Source: Flavobacteriaceae bacterium (GTDB lineage Bacteria > Bacteroidota > Bacteroidia > Flavobacteriales > Flavobacteriaceae). Taken from it: DNA of 33,314 nt. The number at the start of each line of letters is the position of its first letter. Position 1 is the first letter of the stretch. The DNA lies in the NCBI GenBank assembly GCA_023263685.1, contig JALQVM010000004.1:251-33564 (forward strand). The letters are read 5' to 3'. Below the pieces are notes generated by a model, which saw nothing but the letters and a program-made list of their open reading frames with translations, was not told where the DNA came from and ran no database searches. Positions 25,666-33,314 of the stretch are shown in pieces. The position numbers and the translations under genes were made by a program.

Positions 25666-26237
25666 TAGATCCCCAAACCTTGTATCGGAGAACTACCCGA
25701 GACCAATTGATTGTCAGCGGATTTTGGGAAGAAGCCGAACTCTCCATTGGAGTCAATCACTGGCCTTCGCGAAGAGGAGGTCAAAAACGAAGTCAGACCT
25801 CTCGCATCAAAGCAGCTCAACTTCAACTCAAAATACTGGATTCACTTCAACGAGCAATTCCAGCCGGGTACTTCCTGAGTATGGGAGATTTTAACGACAA
25901 CCCAAACGATAAAAGTGTTGCTTTGTTAAGCGAGGAAAGCACATTTTATGAAGGTTACCAACCTCTGTACAATCCCATGAAAAAACTTTTTCAAAAGGGA
26001 ATAGGAAGTCTGACTCATCGGGACCGCTGGCATTTATTCGATCAAATCTTAGTCTCCCAAAATTGGATTTCAAAGGGGGGCTTGAATTTACTCAAGGCGG
26101 CTGTATTTAACCCGAGTTTTTTAATTAATTCCAAAGGTAAATTTTTAGGCTATCCCTATCGAAACGAACTGAAAGGGGGAACATTAGCTGGATATTCAGA
26201 TCACTTCCCTGTTTACCTCATTGTCAGCAAAGAGTAG
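25644..26237 (+). pseudogene. Endonuclease/exonuclease/phosphatase family protein, 5'-truncated
   Basis: The 197-residue frame encodes only the C-terminal part of a metal-dependent nuclease/phosphatase fold. Present are RTTRDQLIVSG, VNHWPSRRGG, MGDFNDNPNDKSV with the Asp-Asn pair, and the terminal YSDHFPVYLI with the catalytic Asp-His. Missing is the first half, including the YNVENLFD strand with the metal-ligand Asn and the AEVEN segment with the catalytic Glu. An in-frame TGA at 25635-25637 closes the frame upstream. Without the Glu ligand, catalysis is not expected. The start at 25644 is merely the first ATG. It overlaps the truncated lipoprotein gene by 22 bases in a different frame. Full-length relatives are near 340 residues. 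Confidence 0.75.
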
Positions 26238-26247
26238 TCCGTAAACG

Positions 26248-27462
26248 CTATTCTCCTTCTTCTACCACTTCAGGATACAAAAAGTGGTTGTAGGGAAAAC
26301 GGGTCACATGAATTTCTCGGACTTCACGGTAGACCCGTTTTCTAAATTCATCAAGATTTTCTTTATTCAGTGCAGAAATAAAGAGTGCATTTCCATTTGC
26401 TTTATGATACCAAGTTTGTTCCCATTCTTCAATTGAGTAATGCCGCGTACTTCGTTCTTCTATGAGTTCAGTTTCATCCCAAGGGTCTGCCTTGTAGGCG
26501 TCTATTTTGTTAAAAACCATCAAGGTAAGTTTGTCCAAACTCTTGATTTCTTTTAAAATTTGATTCACTGACTCAATATGTTCCTCAAAATTGGGGTGGG
26601 CAATATCGACCACATGCAGTAATAAATCAGCCTCTTGTACTTCGTCCAGGGTGCTTTTAAAGGATTCTACCAATTGGGTAGGAAGTTTTCTGATAAACCC
26701 TACCGTATCACTCATCAAAAAGGGTAGGTTGCCGATTACAACTTTTCTTACGGTAGTATCCAAGGTGGCAAATAATTTGTTTTCGGCAAAGACCTGACTT
26801 TTGGAAATCACATTCATCAGGGTTGATTTTCCTACATTGGTATACCCAACTAGGGCAACACGTACCAGTGCTCCGCGGTTTCCTCTTTGGGTTGCCATTT
26901 GCTTGTCAATGGTGACGAGCTTTTTTTTCAATAAGGTTATTTTATCTCTAACGATACGGCGGTCAGTTTCAATCTCCGTTTCCCCAGGTCCACGCATTCC
27001 AATCCCCCCTCGTTGGCGTTCTAAGTGCGTCCAAAGTCCTTTTAAGCGGGGCAGTAAATACTCGTATTGTGCCAACTCAACCTGAGTTCGTGCATAGCTG
27101 GTTTGAGCACGTTGGGCAAAAATATCCAGGATTAAACCGGTTCGGTCTAAAATTTTACATTTTAATAATTTTTCAATATTTCCTTGTTGTGCTGGGGTAA
27201 GTTCATCATCAAAAATCACAGACGAAATATCATTTGCTTTGACATAGTCCATTACCTCTTCCATTTTACCGCTTCCTATAAAGGTTTTAGGATTGGGGGG
27301 GTCTATTTTTTGAGTAAATCTTTTCAATACATCCCCCCCGGCGGTATACGCCAAAAAAGCCAATTCATCCATATATTCTTTGGACTTCTCACTGTCTTGT
27401 TGGGCATTGATTATTCCAACCAAGACCGTTTTTTCAACCTCGAGTGTTTTTTGCTCTATCAT
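26248..27462 (-). CDS. hflX: Ribosome-associated GTPase HflX
   Basis: This is a 404-residue HflX GTPase that binds 50S subunits and can split stalled ribosomes. The N-terminal HflX domain has NPKTFIGSGK and the glycine-rich loop RQRGGIGMRGPGETEIETDRR-like segment at about 149-169. The G domain has G1 GYTNVGKST (206-214), G3 DTVGF (252-256) and G4 NKID (about 316). The C-terminal tail carries FISALNKEN. It ends 10 bases from the nuclease fragment on the other strand and starts one base from the end of lpxH, forming a cystathionine gamma-synthase-lpxH-hflX transcription unit. Confidence 0.95.
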   Translation of the reverse strand: MIEQKTLEVEKTVLVGIINAQQDSEKSKEYMDELAFLAYTAGGDVLKRFTQKIDPPNPKTFIGSGKMEEVMDYVKANDISSVIFDDELTPAQQGNIEKLLKCKILDRTGLILDIFAQRAQTSYARTQVELAQYEYLLPRLKGLWTHLERQRGGIGMRGPGETEIETDRRIVRDKITLLKKKLVTIDKQMATQRGNRGALVRVALVGYTNVGKSTLMNVISKSQVFAENKLFATLDTTVRKVVIGNLPFLMSDTVGFIRKLPTQLVESFKSTLDEVQEADLLLHVVDIAHPNFEEHIESVNQILKEIKSLDKLTLMVFNKIDAYKADPWDETELIEERSTRHYSIEEWEQTWYHKANGNALFISALNKENLDEFRKRVYREVREIHVTRFPYNHFLYPEVVEEGE

Positions 27463-27463
27463 C

Positions 27464-28222
27464 CTAGGATTCCCATTTTTTTAGTTCAAACCGTTGACCG
27501 TCAAAAACACCGTAGGTAAAATGGGTCACCCAATCTCCAAGGTTAATATATTTGGATTGTGAATTCAATGCAATCTCTAAGGGTAAGTGCCGGTGGCCAA
27601 AAAGAAAATAATCTCGGTGTTTAGTCTCGAGTTTGCGTTGTGCGTATTGTACCAACCATTCTTTGTCCTCCCCCAAAAAAACAACTTCTTCAGAACCAGA
27701 CAACAATTTATTTTTTACGGAAAAAAAATGTCCGATACGCAGGCCGATATCAGGATGCAACATTTGATACAACCGCTTTGCCAAGGGGTTTGTAAACAGT
27801 TTTTTTAGACGCTTGTAGCCTTTATCATTCGGACCGAGTCCGTCTCCATGACCGATGAAGAAAGTGGTATTTTCAAGTATAAAATCTTTAGGCGCATGGT
27901 AAACCGGAATTCCCAATTCTGTTTCAAAATAATCTTTCATCCACAGATCGTGATTTCCAACAAAATAATGCACTTCAATACCCCTGTCCACGAGCTGTGC
28001 CAATTTTCCTAAGATTCGTACAAAGCCCTTGGGAACTACACTTTTGTATTCAAACCAAAAATCAAATAAGTCTCCTAATAAAAAGAGTGCTGCGGCGTCA
28101 TTTTCTATAGTATTCAGCCAATTTAAAAAAAGTGTTTCTCGTGTTTTACTGGACGCTACGGTGGGTGCCCCAAAGTGCTGATCGGAAGCAAAGTAGATTT
28201 TCTTGTCTTTTGGGAGCTTCAT
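27464..28222 (-). CDS. lpxH: UDP-2,3-diacylglucosamine diphosphatase (LpxH-like)
   Basis: This is a 252-residue metallophosphoesterase that cleaves UDP-2,3-diacylglucosamine to lipid X in lipid A synthesis, acting at the inner face of the inner membrane. Metal-ligand motifs are in order: Asp14 and His16 (SDQHFG), Asp51 (LGDLFDFW), Asn90-His91 (GNHDLW), His125 (GHGDGLG) and GHRH near the C-terminus. It carries the Arg- and Lys-rich helical insert (KRLKKLFTNPLAKRLYQ) typical of LpxH that contacts lipid. It fits between cystathionine gamma-synthase (nine bases upstream) and hflX. Confidence 0.92.
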   Translation of the reverse strand: MKLPKDKKIYFASDQHFGAPTVASSKTRETLFLNWLNTIENDAAALFLLGDLFDFWFEYKSVVPKGFVRILGKLAQLVDRGIEVHYFVGNHDLWMKDYFETELGIPVYHAPKDFILENTTFFIGHGDGLGPNDKGYKRLKKLFTNPLAKRLYQMLHPDIGLRIGHFFSVKNKLLSGSEEVVFLGEDKEWLVQYAQRKLETKHRDYFLFGHRHLPLEIALNSQSKYINLGDWVTHFTYGVFDGQRFELKKWES

Positions 28223-28231
28223 TAGATCGAA

Positions 28232-29383
28232 TTAGGCAATGGCTTGTTCTAAATCTGCTATTAAATCTCGAACATCCTCAATTCCAACGCTTAATCGAAT
28301 GAGCGCATCAACTACTCCACTTTGTTCCCTTATATTTTTGGGTATGGAAGCATGGGTCATACTAGCAGGATGGCCTGCCAGACTTTCCACTCCACCCAAA
28401 GATTCTGCAAGGGTAAACAGCTTCAATTTTTCTATAATTTGAATTGCAGTGTTGTAGTTGGCTCCCTTAGGAACAAAGGACAGCATCCCACCAAAATCGT
28501 TCATTTGAGCTTTAGCGACAGTGTGATTGGGATGGCCTTCCAATCCAGGCCAATATACTTTTTCAATTTTGGGGTGTGATGTTAGGTAGTTTGCTATTTG
28601 AGCCGCATTTTCACAATGCCGTTGCATTCTTACATGCAATGTTTTGATTCCTCTTAAGGTCAAAAAACAATCCATAGGACCGGGTACGGCACCACTTGCA
28701 TTTTGAATAAACCCGATGCGTTCTGCTAAATGTTTGTCATTGGTAACCAAACTACCAAGAATCACGTCAGAGTGGCCCGCCAGATATTTTGTAGCGGAGT
28801 GCATGACAATATCTGCGCCTAGAAGAAGGGGTTGTTGAAGGTAAGGAGAAGCAAAGGTGTTGTCAACTGCCAAAAGCAACTCCTTGGATTTACAAACAGC
28901 CGCTACCGCTTTGATGTCTATGACATTCATCATGGGGTTGGTTGGAGTTTCCACCCAAACCATACGTGTGTTTTCGTTTATAGCTGCGTTGAGGGCATCG
29001 GTACTTGCCATGTTGACAAAGTGAAAATGGATTCCAAAATCCTCATAAATTTTAGTGAACAGTCGGTAAGAGCCTCCGTATAAATCATCGGTAGAGATGA
29101 CCTCATCCCCAGGCTTTAATAGCTTCAACACAGCATCCATGGCTGCTAATCCAGAACCAAAAGCAAAAGCAAATTCCCCAGCTTCTATACTGGCTAGAGC
29201 GCGCTCCAACGCTTGTCTGGTTGGATTGTGCGTTCGGCTGTATTCAAATCCTTTATGTCCTCCAGGTGTGGTTTGAGCGTAAGTAGAGGTTTGGTATATG
29301 GGAGGCATTACAGCTCCGTAGGCCTTATCCGGCTCTTGACCTCCGTGAATTGTTTGACTATTAAAATGCAGCTTATCCTTCAT
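28232..29383 (-). CDS. Cystathionine gamma-synthase (PLP enzyme)
   Basis: This PLP-dependent enzyme of the Cys/Met metabolism family, 383 residues, is closest to cystathionine gamma-synthase of the transsulfuration route (O-acyl-homoserine plus cysteine); cystathionine gamma-lyase or a methionine gamma-lyase-like activity cannot be excluded. Evidence: YSRTHNPTRQALE, FGSGLAAMDAV, VDNTFASPYLQ and the PLP lysine Lys199 in HSATKYLAGHSD, with SLGGVESLAGHPASMTH near the C-terminus. It is the first gene of a cluster with lpxH and hflX and has a clear -7 element upstream. Confidence 0.93.
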   Translation of the reverse strand: MKDKLHFNSQTIHGGQEPDKAYGAVMPPIYQTSTYAQTTPGGHKGFEYSRTHNPTRQALERALASIEAGEFAFAFGSGLAAMDAVLKLLKPGDEVISTDDLYGGSYRLFTKIYEDFGIHFHFVNMASTDALNAAINENTRMVWVETPTNPMMNVIDIKAVAAVCKSKELLLAVDNTFASPYLQQPLLLGADIVMHSATKYLAGHSDVILGSLVTNDKHLAERIGFIQNASGAVPGPMDCFLTLRGIKTLHVRMQRHCENAAQIANYLTSHPKIEKVYWPGLEGHPNHTVAKAQMNDFGGMLSFVPKGANYNTAIQIIEKLKLFTLAESLGGVESLAGHPASMTHASIPKNIREQSGVVDALIRLSVGIEDVRDLIADLEQAIA

Positions 29384-29404
29384 CTTCAGCTAAATTGTAC
29401 GCTG

Positions 29405-29412
29405 CAAAGGTA
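29405..29412 (-). promoter_or_regulatory. -7 element of the cystathionine gamma-synthase operon
   Basis: On the minus strand TACCTTTG exactly fits TAnnTTTG and lies 21 bases upstream of the start codon, so the leader would be short. A TTG at the standard -33 distance is not obvious; the nearest gives a spacer of about 12 bases. Confidence 0.5.
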
Positions 29413-29480
29413 TTTGATTTTACACAAACCCTCTGTTTTTCAATAAAATGATTTTTCTTTGCAACTCAACAAGCTTCCTT

Positions 29481-29837
29481 ATGCGTGTATTTTACTATTT
29501 AAGCAGTTGCGATACCTGTAAACGTATTATGAAGGCCCTCCCTTTGGATGCTTCTATCGACCTTATAGACCTTAAAAATCATCCCCTTACAGCTCCTCAA
29601 TTAGAGGTATTGTACTCGCTTACCCAAAGCTATGAGGCCTTGTTTAACAAACGTGCCCAACGCTACAAACAAAGAGATTTAAAGAATCAAGTTTTAGAAG
29701 ATGCCGACTACCGTACGCTACTGCTAGAACACTATACTTTTTTAAAGCGGCCTGTTTTAGTGGTGGACGATACTATTTTTATCGGCAACAGTCCTAAAGT
29801 AATCGAGGCGGCAAAAGTATTTTTGGATGAACCCTAG
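29481..29837 (+). CDS. ArsC/Spx-like glutaredoxin-fold protein
   Basis: This 118-residue protein is of the arsenate reductase (ArsC)/Spx family. The N-terminal strand MRVFYYLSSC is followed by a CDTC pair (Cys10, Cys13), the redox-active site position. FNKRAQRYK and LKRPVLVVDDTIFIG with the conserved Arg-Pro follow. In most flavobacteria such proteins are annotated only as arsenate reductase-like; a role in arsenate reduction or transcription control is not shown here, and no ars genes are near. The ATG at 29481 is preferred to one at 29448 because it gives the normal domain start. It overlaps the EamA gene by 11 bases. Confidence 0.85.
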   Translation: MRVFYYLSSCDTCKRIMKALPLDASIDLIDLKNHPLTAPQLEVLYSLTQSYEALFNKRAQRYKQRDLKNQVLEDADYRTLLLEHYTFLKRPVLVVDDTIFIGNSPKVIEAAKVFLDEP

Positions 29838-30738
29838 GATTTTAGCCCTGCTGGCGGCTTTTGGTGCTACTACTATTTATGGGTTAAATCATACCATAGC
29901 AAAAGTAATCATGCCCCATTATATAGGACCGTTTGGTTTTATACTGCTTCGTGTGTTGGGGGCGTCCGCCTTGTTTTGGGCACTGAGTATTTTTACCCCA
30001 AAAGAAAAAATTGACCGCAAAGATTATCCTCGTATACTGGGGGTTGCTTTTTTAGGAATGTGCATCAACATGCTCATGTTTTTTAAGGGATTACAACTTT
30101 CAACGCCTATCAACAGTGGAGTAATCGTAACTCTTACTCCCATCATCATCTTGGTGTTATCTGCTTTTTTTCTCAAAGAAAAACTCACTCCCATAAAGTT
30201 TTTAGGAATCCTTATGGGGTTTACAGGGGCCTTGCTGTTGGTTTTGTACGGAAATACCGCTGAAGTTAGTAACGCCCCCAATGTGACTTTAGGAAATGTA
30301 CTCCTCTTGATCAATTCTACGAGCTTTGGGGCTTATTTAGTTTTTGTAAAACCCCTTACTCAGAAGTACAGTACGATAACCCTTATGAAGTGGATGTTTT
30401 TGGCAGGGGTGGTCATGACCTTGCCCGTGACCCTAAGCGAGTTTAAAGCCGTATCCTGGAGTAGCTTGCCTTTCGAAGCCATTTGGAGAATGGCATTTGT
30501 CGTTTTAGGCACCACTTTTTTAACCTATTTATTGAATTTATATGCACTGAAAAGTCTACCTGCAACAACCATCGGCGCTTTTACCTATTTGCAACCCTTA
30601 ATTACCATCCTTTATGCGGTGATTACTGGAAATGATGTTTTAGATGGAGTAAAAATCAGTGCTTGCCTATTGGTGTTTTTGGGGGTTTATTTGGTTTCCA
30701 AAAAAGTAACCAAAACTACTCCATCCCCGACTCCATAA
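29827..30738 (+). CDS. EamA-family (DMT superfamily) transporter
   Basis: This 303-residue inner-membrane protein has about ten hydrophobic segments in two EamA repeats, the first at about 6-138 and the second at about 155-292. Typical elements are the ATTIYGLNHTIAKV opening, PINSGVIVTLTPIIILVLSAFFLKEKL and, in the second repeat, PATTIGAFTYLQPLITILYAV. Such proteins export amino acids, nucleotides or other small metabolites; the substrate is not predictable. It overlaps the ArsC-like gene at its start (11 bases) and the M20 peptidase gene at its end (23 bases, convergent). Confidence 0.9.
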   Translation: MNPRILALLAAFGATTIYGLNHTIAKVIMPHYIGPFGFILLRVLGASALFWALSIFTPKEKIDRKDYPRILGVAFLGMCINMLMFFKGLQLSTPINSGVIVTLTPIIILVLSAFFLKEKLTPIKFLGILMGFTGALLLVLYGNTAEVSNAPNVTLGNVLLLINSTSFGAYLVFVKPLTQKYSTITLMKWMFLAGVVMTLPVTLSEFKAVSWSSLPFEAIWRMAFVVLGTTFLTYLLNLYALKSLPATTIGAFTYLQPLITILYAVITGNDVLDGVKISACLLVFLGVYLVSKKVTKTTPSPTP

Positions 30739-32005
30739 GAAGAATCAATAAGGCCAATTGAATGGCTTTATGTCCTTCTTTATTCGTCCACCATTCTTCT
30801 AAGGAATGGGCCTTACCTCCATCACCCCCCCGACCAATAGTAACGGCTGGAATTCCTTTTGCGATCGGAATGTTGGAGTTGGTAGAGCCTCTTGTCAAGT
30901 AGGGCTGTACTCCAAACGCCTGAGTGGCAGCAAGCGTTCGTTGTATCAGGGGCAACTCATCCGAAAGTTCTCCGGAGGGGCGATTTCCTATTTTGTCGAT
31001 ACTTACGGTAAGTTCTGGCCCCTGTCTTTTGATTTTATTTTGATGCGCTAAGGCTTCTTCCACAGCGGTACTCAGATATTCCTCCATAACGTCTAAGCGT
31101 TGTGGATCAACCGATCGAATATCGATTTCCATAACGGATTCAAAAGGAATGGAGTTGATGGAGGTCCCTCCAGAAATCACTCCAACATTATAACTTGTTT
31201 TGGGGCCTTCACTAGTATAGGAATCGGCTACTTTAACAAAAGTACTGATGGCCTCACCCAAGGCATGATGTGGATTTGCCAGTCCAAAAGCTCCCCAGGA
31301 GTGCCCTCCAGGGCCTTTAAATGTAACTCGATAGCGATACGAGCCCAAGGCCTTCGTATTGACTCTCCCTATAGCGCCACCGTCTATAGCAATCCAACTG
31401 TCAATTTTTGGTCCTCCAGAGCGGAACAGATGTTTTACTCCTCTAAGATCGCCCAAGCCTTCCTCTCCCACAGAGCCGACAAAAAGGAGGTTATCCTTAG
31501 ACTGAATTTGTTCTGTTTTTATGGTTTCTAAAATGGTGAGTAACATGCTCAACGCCCGTGTATCGTCTCCGATTCCAGGAGCGTAAAGCGTATCGTTTTG
31601 AATGCGTACTTTGACCTCCGTCCCTTCTGGAAACACTGTATCCAAATGTGCATCCAGTGCTACGGTTCGTTTTCCCTGAGTCCCTTTTAGCAGCCCTAAC
31701 ACATTTCCTACGTCATCAATCCATACGCTGTCCATCCCTAAGGTGTTCATATAGTCCGCAAAAACTTGAGCGCGTTTATCCTCTTTAAAAGGAGGGGCTT
31801 CTATTTCGGTCAACTCGATATGGCGTTCCAAGGTGATCGGATCCAAGTGTTCTATGCGTTGAAAAGCTGCTTTAATTTTTTTATTCTTGAGCAGTTTTTG
31901 GGTCGCCTGGATATACGTTTTCTGAATAGTTACTTCCTCTTGTGCCGCTAAGAAATGGCTTGAGAATAGGAAGATGAGTACGGGGAGGTATTTAATAGAG
32001 TTCAT
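30716..32005 (-). CDS. Secreted M20 family metallopeptidase
   Basis: This is a 429-residue zinc peptidase of the M20/M25/M40 group with a Sec signal peptide ending near FLAAQ (about 22), so it is periplasmic. The metal-binding and catalytic set is present: His120 and Asp122 (DAHLDTVF), the bridging Asp (GIGDDTRA, 147/148), the catalytic Glu pair at 181-182 (GSVGEEGLGD) and GGHSWGAFG of the dimerisation domain. It probably trims or deacylates small peptides or conjugates; the substrate is unknown. It follows the thioesterase gene by five bases and may be cotranscribed with it. Confidence 0.9.
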   Translation of the reverse strand: MNSIKYLPVLIFLFSSHFLAAQEEVTIQKTYIQATQKLLKNKKIKAAFQRIEHLDPITLERHIELTEIEAPPFKEDKRAQVFADYMNTLGMDSVWIDDVGNVLGLLKGTQGKRTVALDAHLDTVFPEGTEVKVRIQNDTLYAPGIGDDTRALSMLLTILETIKTEQIQSKDNLLFVGSVGEEGLGDLRGVKHLFRSGGPKIDSWIAIDGGAIGRVNTKALGSYRYRVTFKGPGGHSWGAFGLANPHHALGEAISTFVKVADSYTSEGPKTSYNVGVISGGTSINSIPFESVMEIDIRSVDPQRLDVMEEYLSTAVEEALAHQNKIKRQGPELTVSIDKIGNRPSGELSDELPLIQRTLAATQAFGVQPYLTRGSTNSNIPIAKGIPAVTIGRGGDGGKAHSLEEWWTNKEGHKAIQLALLILLMESGME

Positions 32006-32010
32006 GGTAC

Positions 32011-32487
32011 TTATTTTAAGTCTTGTGGGCTTCTGCCGTGTTTTCGAGTATCTGCAGCAGTGAGTATTTTAAAGGTAGTAGTTTTATGGGTTTCCTCAAA
32101 TCGATTAAAAAAATCTTGTGGCAAAGGGGTCAGTTTTCTCGTTAGAAGATTCATCCAGGCGCCCATCATTTCGCAGCGGGCAACGTTTTGACCTTTTTCA
32201 TTATAGAAATTATGTACAAAGGAAAAAAAAGTACCGTCTTCACTAGATCCGTCTAATTCAAATGAAACACGAATCGTTTCGTCTGGTAGCACCTCCTTAA
32301 AATAAAAGAGTGCTTCATTAAAAACGATAGGGCCAATGGCTTCTTTGTGCAGGTCTTTGTGGGTCAATCCAATGTGGTTGAGATAGGCCATTCGCGTTTC
32401 ACTGGCATAACTCAAATACGAAACGTTTGCCAAATGCCTATTGGCATCCAAATCATTCCATCGGATTTCAAATTCTTTTAAAAACAT
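32011..32487 (-). CDS. Acyl-CoA thioesterase (hotdog fold)
   Basis: This 158-residue hotdog-fold protein of the 4-hydroxybenzoyl-CoA thioesterase type has an N-terminal RWNDLDANRHLANVSYLSY segment holding the active-site Asp and the hotdog helix ETRMAYLNHIGL. Strands such as FYFKEVLPDETIRVSFELD follow. It hydrolyses acyl-CoA thioesters in the cytoplasm; chain specificity cannot be read. It is the first gene of a pair with the M20 peptidase and is divergent from the cytochrome c gene. Confidence 0.9.
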   Translation of the reverse strand: MFLKEFEIRWNDLDANRHLANVSYLSYASETRMAYLNHIGLTHKDLHKEAIGPIVFNEALFYFKEVLPDETIRVSFELDGSSEDGTFFSFVHNFYNEKGQNVARCEMMGAWMNLLTRKLTPLPQDFFNRFEETHKTTTFKILTAADTRKHGRSPQDLK

Positions 32488-32541
32488 CTTTCAATTTTTT
32501 ATAAAGCTATTCTTTTTCTATTTTTAGCAAAATTTATTTTC

Positions 32542-33021
32542 ATGAAAAACATCTTTACTATTCTTTTGCTCTCCATTCTTGTAAGCTGCGGCTCTAAGGA
32601 AGAAAAAAAGAAAGAATTTGAATACAACAGAACTCAAAAAGAAGTTAAAAAAACAACGGCTACATCGGGTTCATCTGTACCGGTTGATCTTGAAAATAAA
32701 GGGATAGGACCCATCACTTCGGTGGATTTTAGCCAAGATATAGATCAAAACTTGGTTGCTGAAGGTGAAAATGCTTTCAAGCAAAAATGTACTGCTTGCC
32801 ACATGCCGGAACGAAAACTTATCGGGCCTGCATTAAAGGGAATCTACGAACGAAGAAGTCCAGAATGGGTAATGAATTTGTTGTTGAACCCAACAGAAAT
32901 GTTAAAGCAGGACCCTATTGCTAAAGCCCTGCTTAAAGAATACAATAACGTAATGATGCTCAATCAGAATTTGAGCGAGGAGGAGGCACGCGCGATTAGC
33001 GAATACCTCAGAGCCTTATAA
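32542..33021 (+). CDS. Lipoprotein cytochrome c, class I
   Basis: This is a 159-residue envelope cytochrome. The lipoprotein signal peptide ends at LVSC, with lipidated Cys16. A charged linker at 20-65 leads to one heme-binding motif CTACH (Cys83, Cys86, His87), followed by LIGPALKGIYERR and a Met-rich segment VMMLNQNLSEEEA where Met138 or Met139 would be the distal ligand. In Bacteroidota a similar cytochrome accompanies nosZ for nitrous oxide reduction; no such gene is visible downstream, so its electron partner is unknown. It is preceded by TATTTTTA, a weak -7 match. Confidence 0.9.
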   Translation: MKNIFTILLLSILVSCGSKEEKKKEFEYNRTQKEVKKTTATSGSSVPVDLENKGIGPITSVDFSQDIDQNLVAEGENAFKQKCTACHMPERKLIGPALKGIYERRSPEWVMNLLLNPTEMLKQDPIAKALLKEYNNVMMLNQNLSEEEARAISEYLRAL

Positions 33022-33094
33022 AGACCACGCTTTTCCTCCGGTAGCCTCCATCAGGTCTACACAGCCTCTTTGCTCTCCAGGAACTGGAGCGTAG

Positions 33095-33314
33095 GCCAAT
33101 ACGTTTTCTCCAATAAATTCATTGGTTTTAAAGGCATTGACCGTAAGGCTTCTCAATTGGCTTGCAAATGCAGCCGCTGGTTTTTCAGCATTAACAACTA
33201 ACACTACTGGAGTAAGAAACGCAGGTTTGGGTGCATACGCTTTGTCTGCAAACACAACAGGTGGATACAACACTGCGGTAGGTATGTTTGCACTTAGCGG
33301 TAACACCACCGCCT
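33095..33314 (+). CDS. Partial NTTG-repeat surface or tail-fibre-like protein, window edge
   Basis: The frame is open from an in-frame TAG at 33092-33094 to the end of the window. The 3' part gives GFSALTTNTTGVRN and related units, matching the repeats of tail-fibre or adhesin-like proteins of Bacteroidota. No plausible ATG lies before the repeats; the segment 33095-33178 (INSLVLKALT, WLANAAAG) looks like the same repeat made irregular, and one base fewer in TTTAAAG near 33128 would fuse the IGFK of the neighbouring frame to ALTV. So this may be a decayed 5' end rather than a real start. An ORF on the minus strand over the same bases looks antisense to the repeats. Function unknown. Confidence 0.35.
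33179..33314 (+). repeat. 51-bp tandem repeats encoding a 17-residue NTTG unit
   Basis: Two full units (33179-33229 and 33230-33280) and a partial third (33281-33314) encode the pattern G-x-x-A-L-x-x-N-T-T-G-x-x-N-x-A-x. The third copy ends NTTA at the window edge. Such repeats are typical of trimeric fibre or adhesin shafts, and assemblies often break in them. Confidence 0.75.

Noticed and set aside
33016-33309. Minus-strand ORF of 97 residues at the right edge
   Set aside because: Over 33179-33309 it is antisense to clear NTTG tandem repeats and has the monotonous Pro/Val/Ala composition expected of such a shadow. The 33016-33178 part could be a real C-terminus, so it is raised as an alternative in the findings but not annotated.
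1-33314. Search for CRISPR arrays, tRNA genes, IS elements, toxin-antitoxin pairs or defence genes
   Set aside because: All gaps are below about 150 bases and hold no regularly spaced direct repeats or cloverleaf pattern. No transposase, integrase, nuclease-helicase or toxin-like ORF was recognised.

Overview
The window reads as a chromosomal segment of a member of the Flavobacteriia (Bacteroidota). The evidence is the AT-leaning sequence, near absence of Shine-Dalgarno spacing, several TAnnTTTG-type -7 elements, a long PurF type, an IPExxxVDY-family protein between rnc and pyk, and a complete moxR-DUF58-Bat locus. It is mostly housekeeping DNA, densely packed, with no tRNA, rRNA, CRISPR, insertion sequence or prophage that I can see. 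The odd length and the broken genes at both edges suggest a whole contig.

Layout. 1-98: C-terminus of a Mn/Fe superoxide dismutase on +, followed by a bidirectional terminator. 239-4211 (-): purF, a PfkB-family kinase, rnhA and purN. 4361-8501 (+): acpP, fabF, rnc, an IPExxxVDY protein and pyk. 8498-10967 (-): isoaspartyl peptidase lipoprotein, ABM monooxygenase-like protein and dinB, overlapping in one operon. 11064-12533 (+): a four-helix membrane protein, then gpsA carrying an in-frame stop. 12530-13938 (-): a conserved small protein and pheS. 13988-14497 (+): cvpA-like. 14503-23492 (-): eight genes, moxR, DUF58, a two-helix BatD-like protein, batA, batB, batC, batD and batE. 23625-25269 (+): aldo/keto reductase and an SDR. 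25345-26237 (+): a truncated lipoprotein gene joined to the 3' half of an endonuclease/exonuclease/phosphatase gene. 26248-29383 (-): cystathionine gamma-synthase, lpxH and hflX. 29481-30738 (+): ArsC/Spx-like thioredoxin-fold protein and an EamA transporter. 30716-32487 (-): acyl-CoA thioesterase and secreted M20 peptidase. 32542-33021 (+): lipoprotein cytochrome c. 33022-33314: edge region ending in 17-residue NTTG repeats.

How the genes work together. purF and purN supply two steps of de novo purine synthesis. acpP and fabF carry fatty-acid elongation. The Bat block encodes a MoxR AAA ATPase with von Willebrand A, TPR and BatD partners, probably an envelope-associated stress or chaperone complex. 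lpxH serves lipid A synthesis.

The items most worth a second look are gene-decay events rather than a new system: gpsA with a TAA inside its Rossmann domain and no ATG start, the lipoprotein/nuclease junction that looks like a deletion scar, and the repeat-bearing fragment at the right edge. I did not find a convincing undescribed defence or mobile system. The least characterised coding material is the 545-residue Bat-locus protein (C-terminal domain unknown to me) and the 123-residue conserved protein next to pheS.
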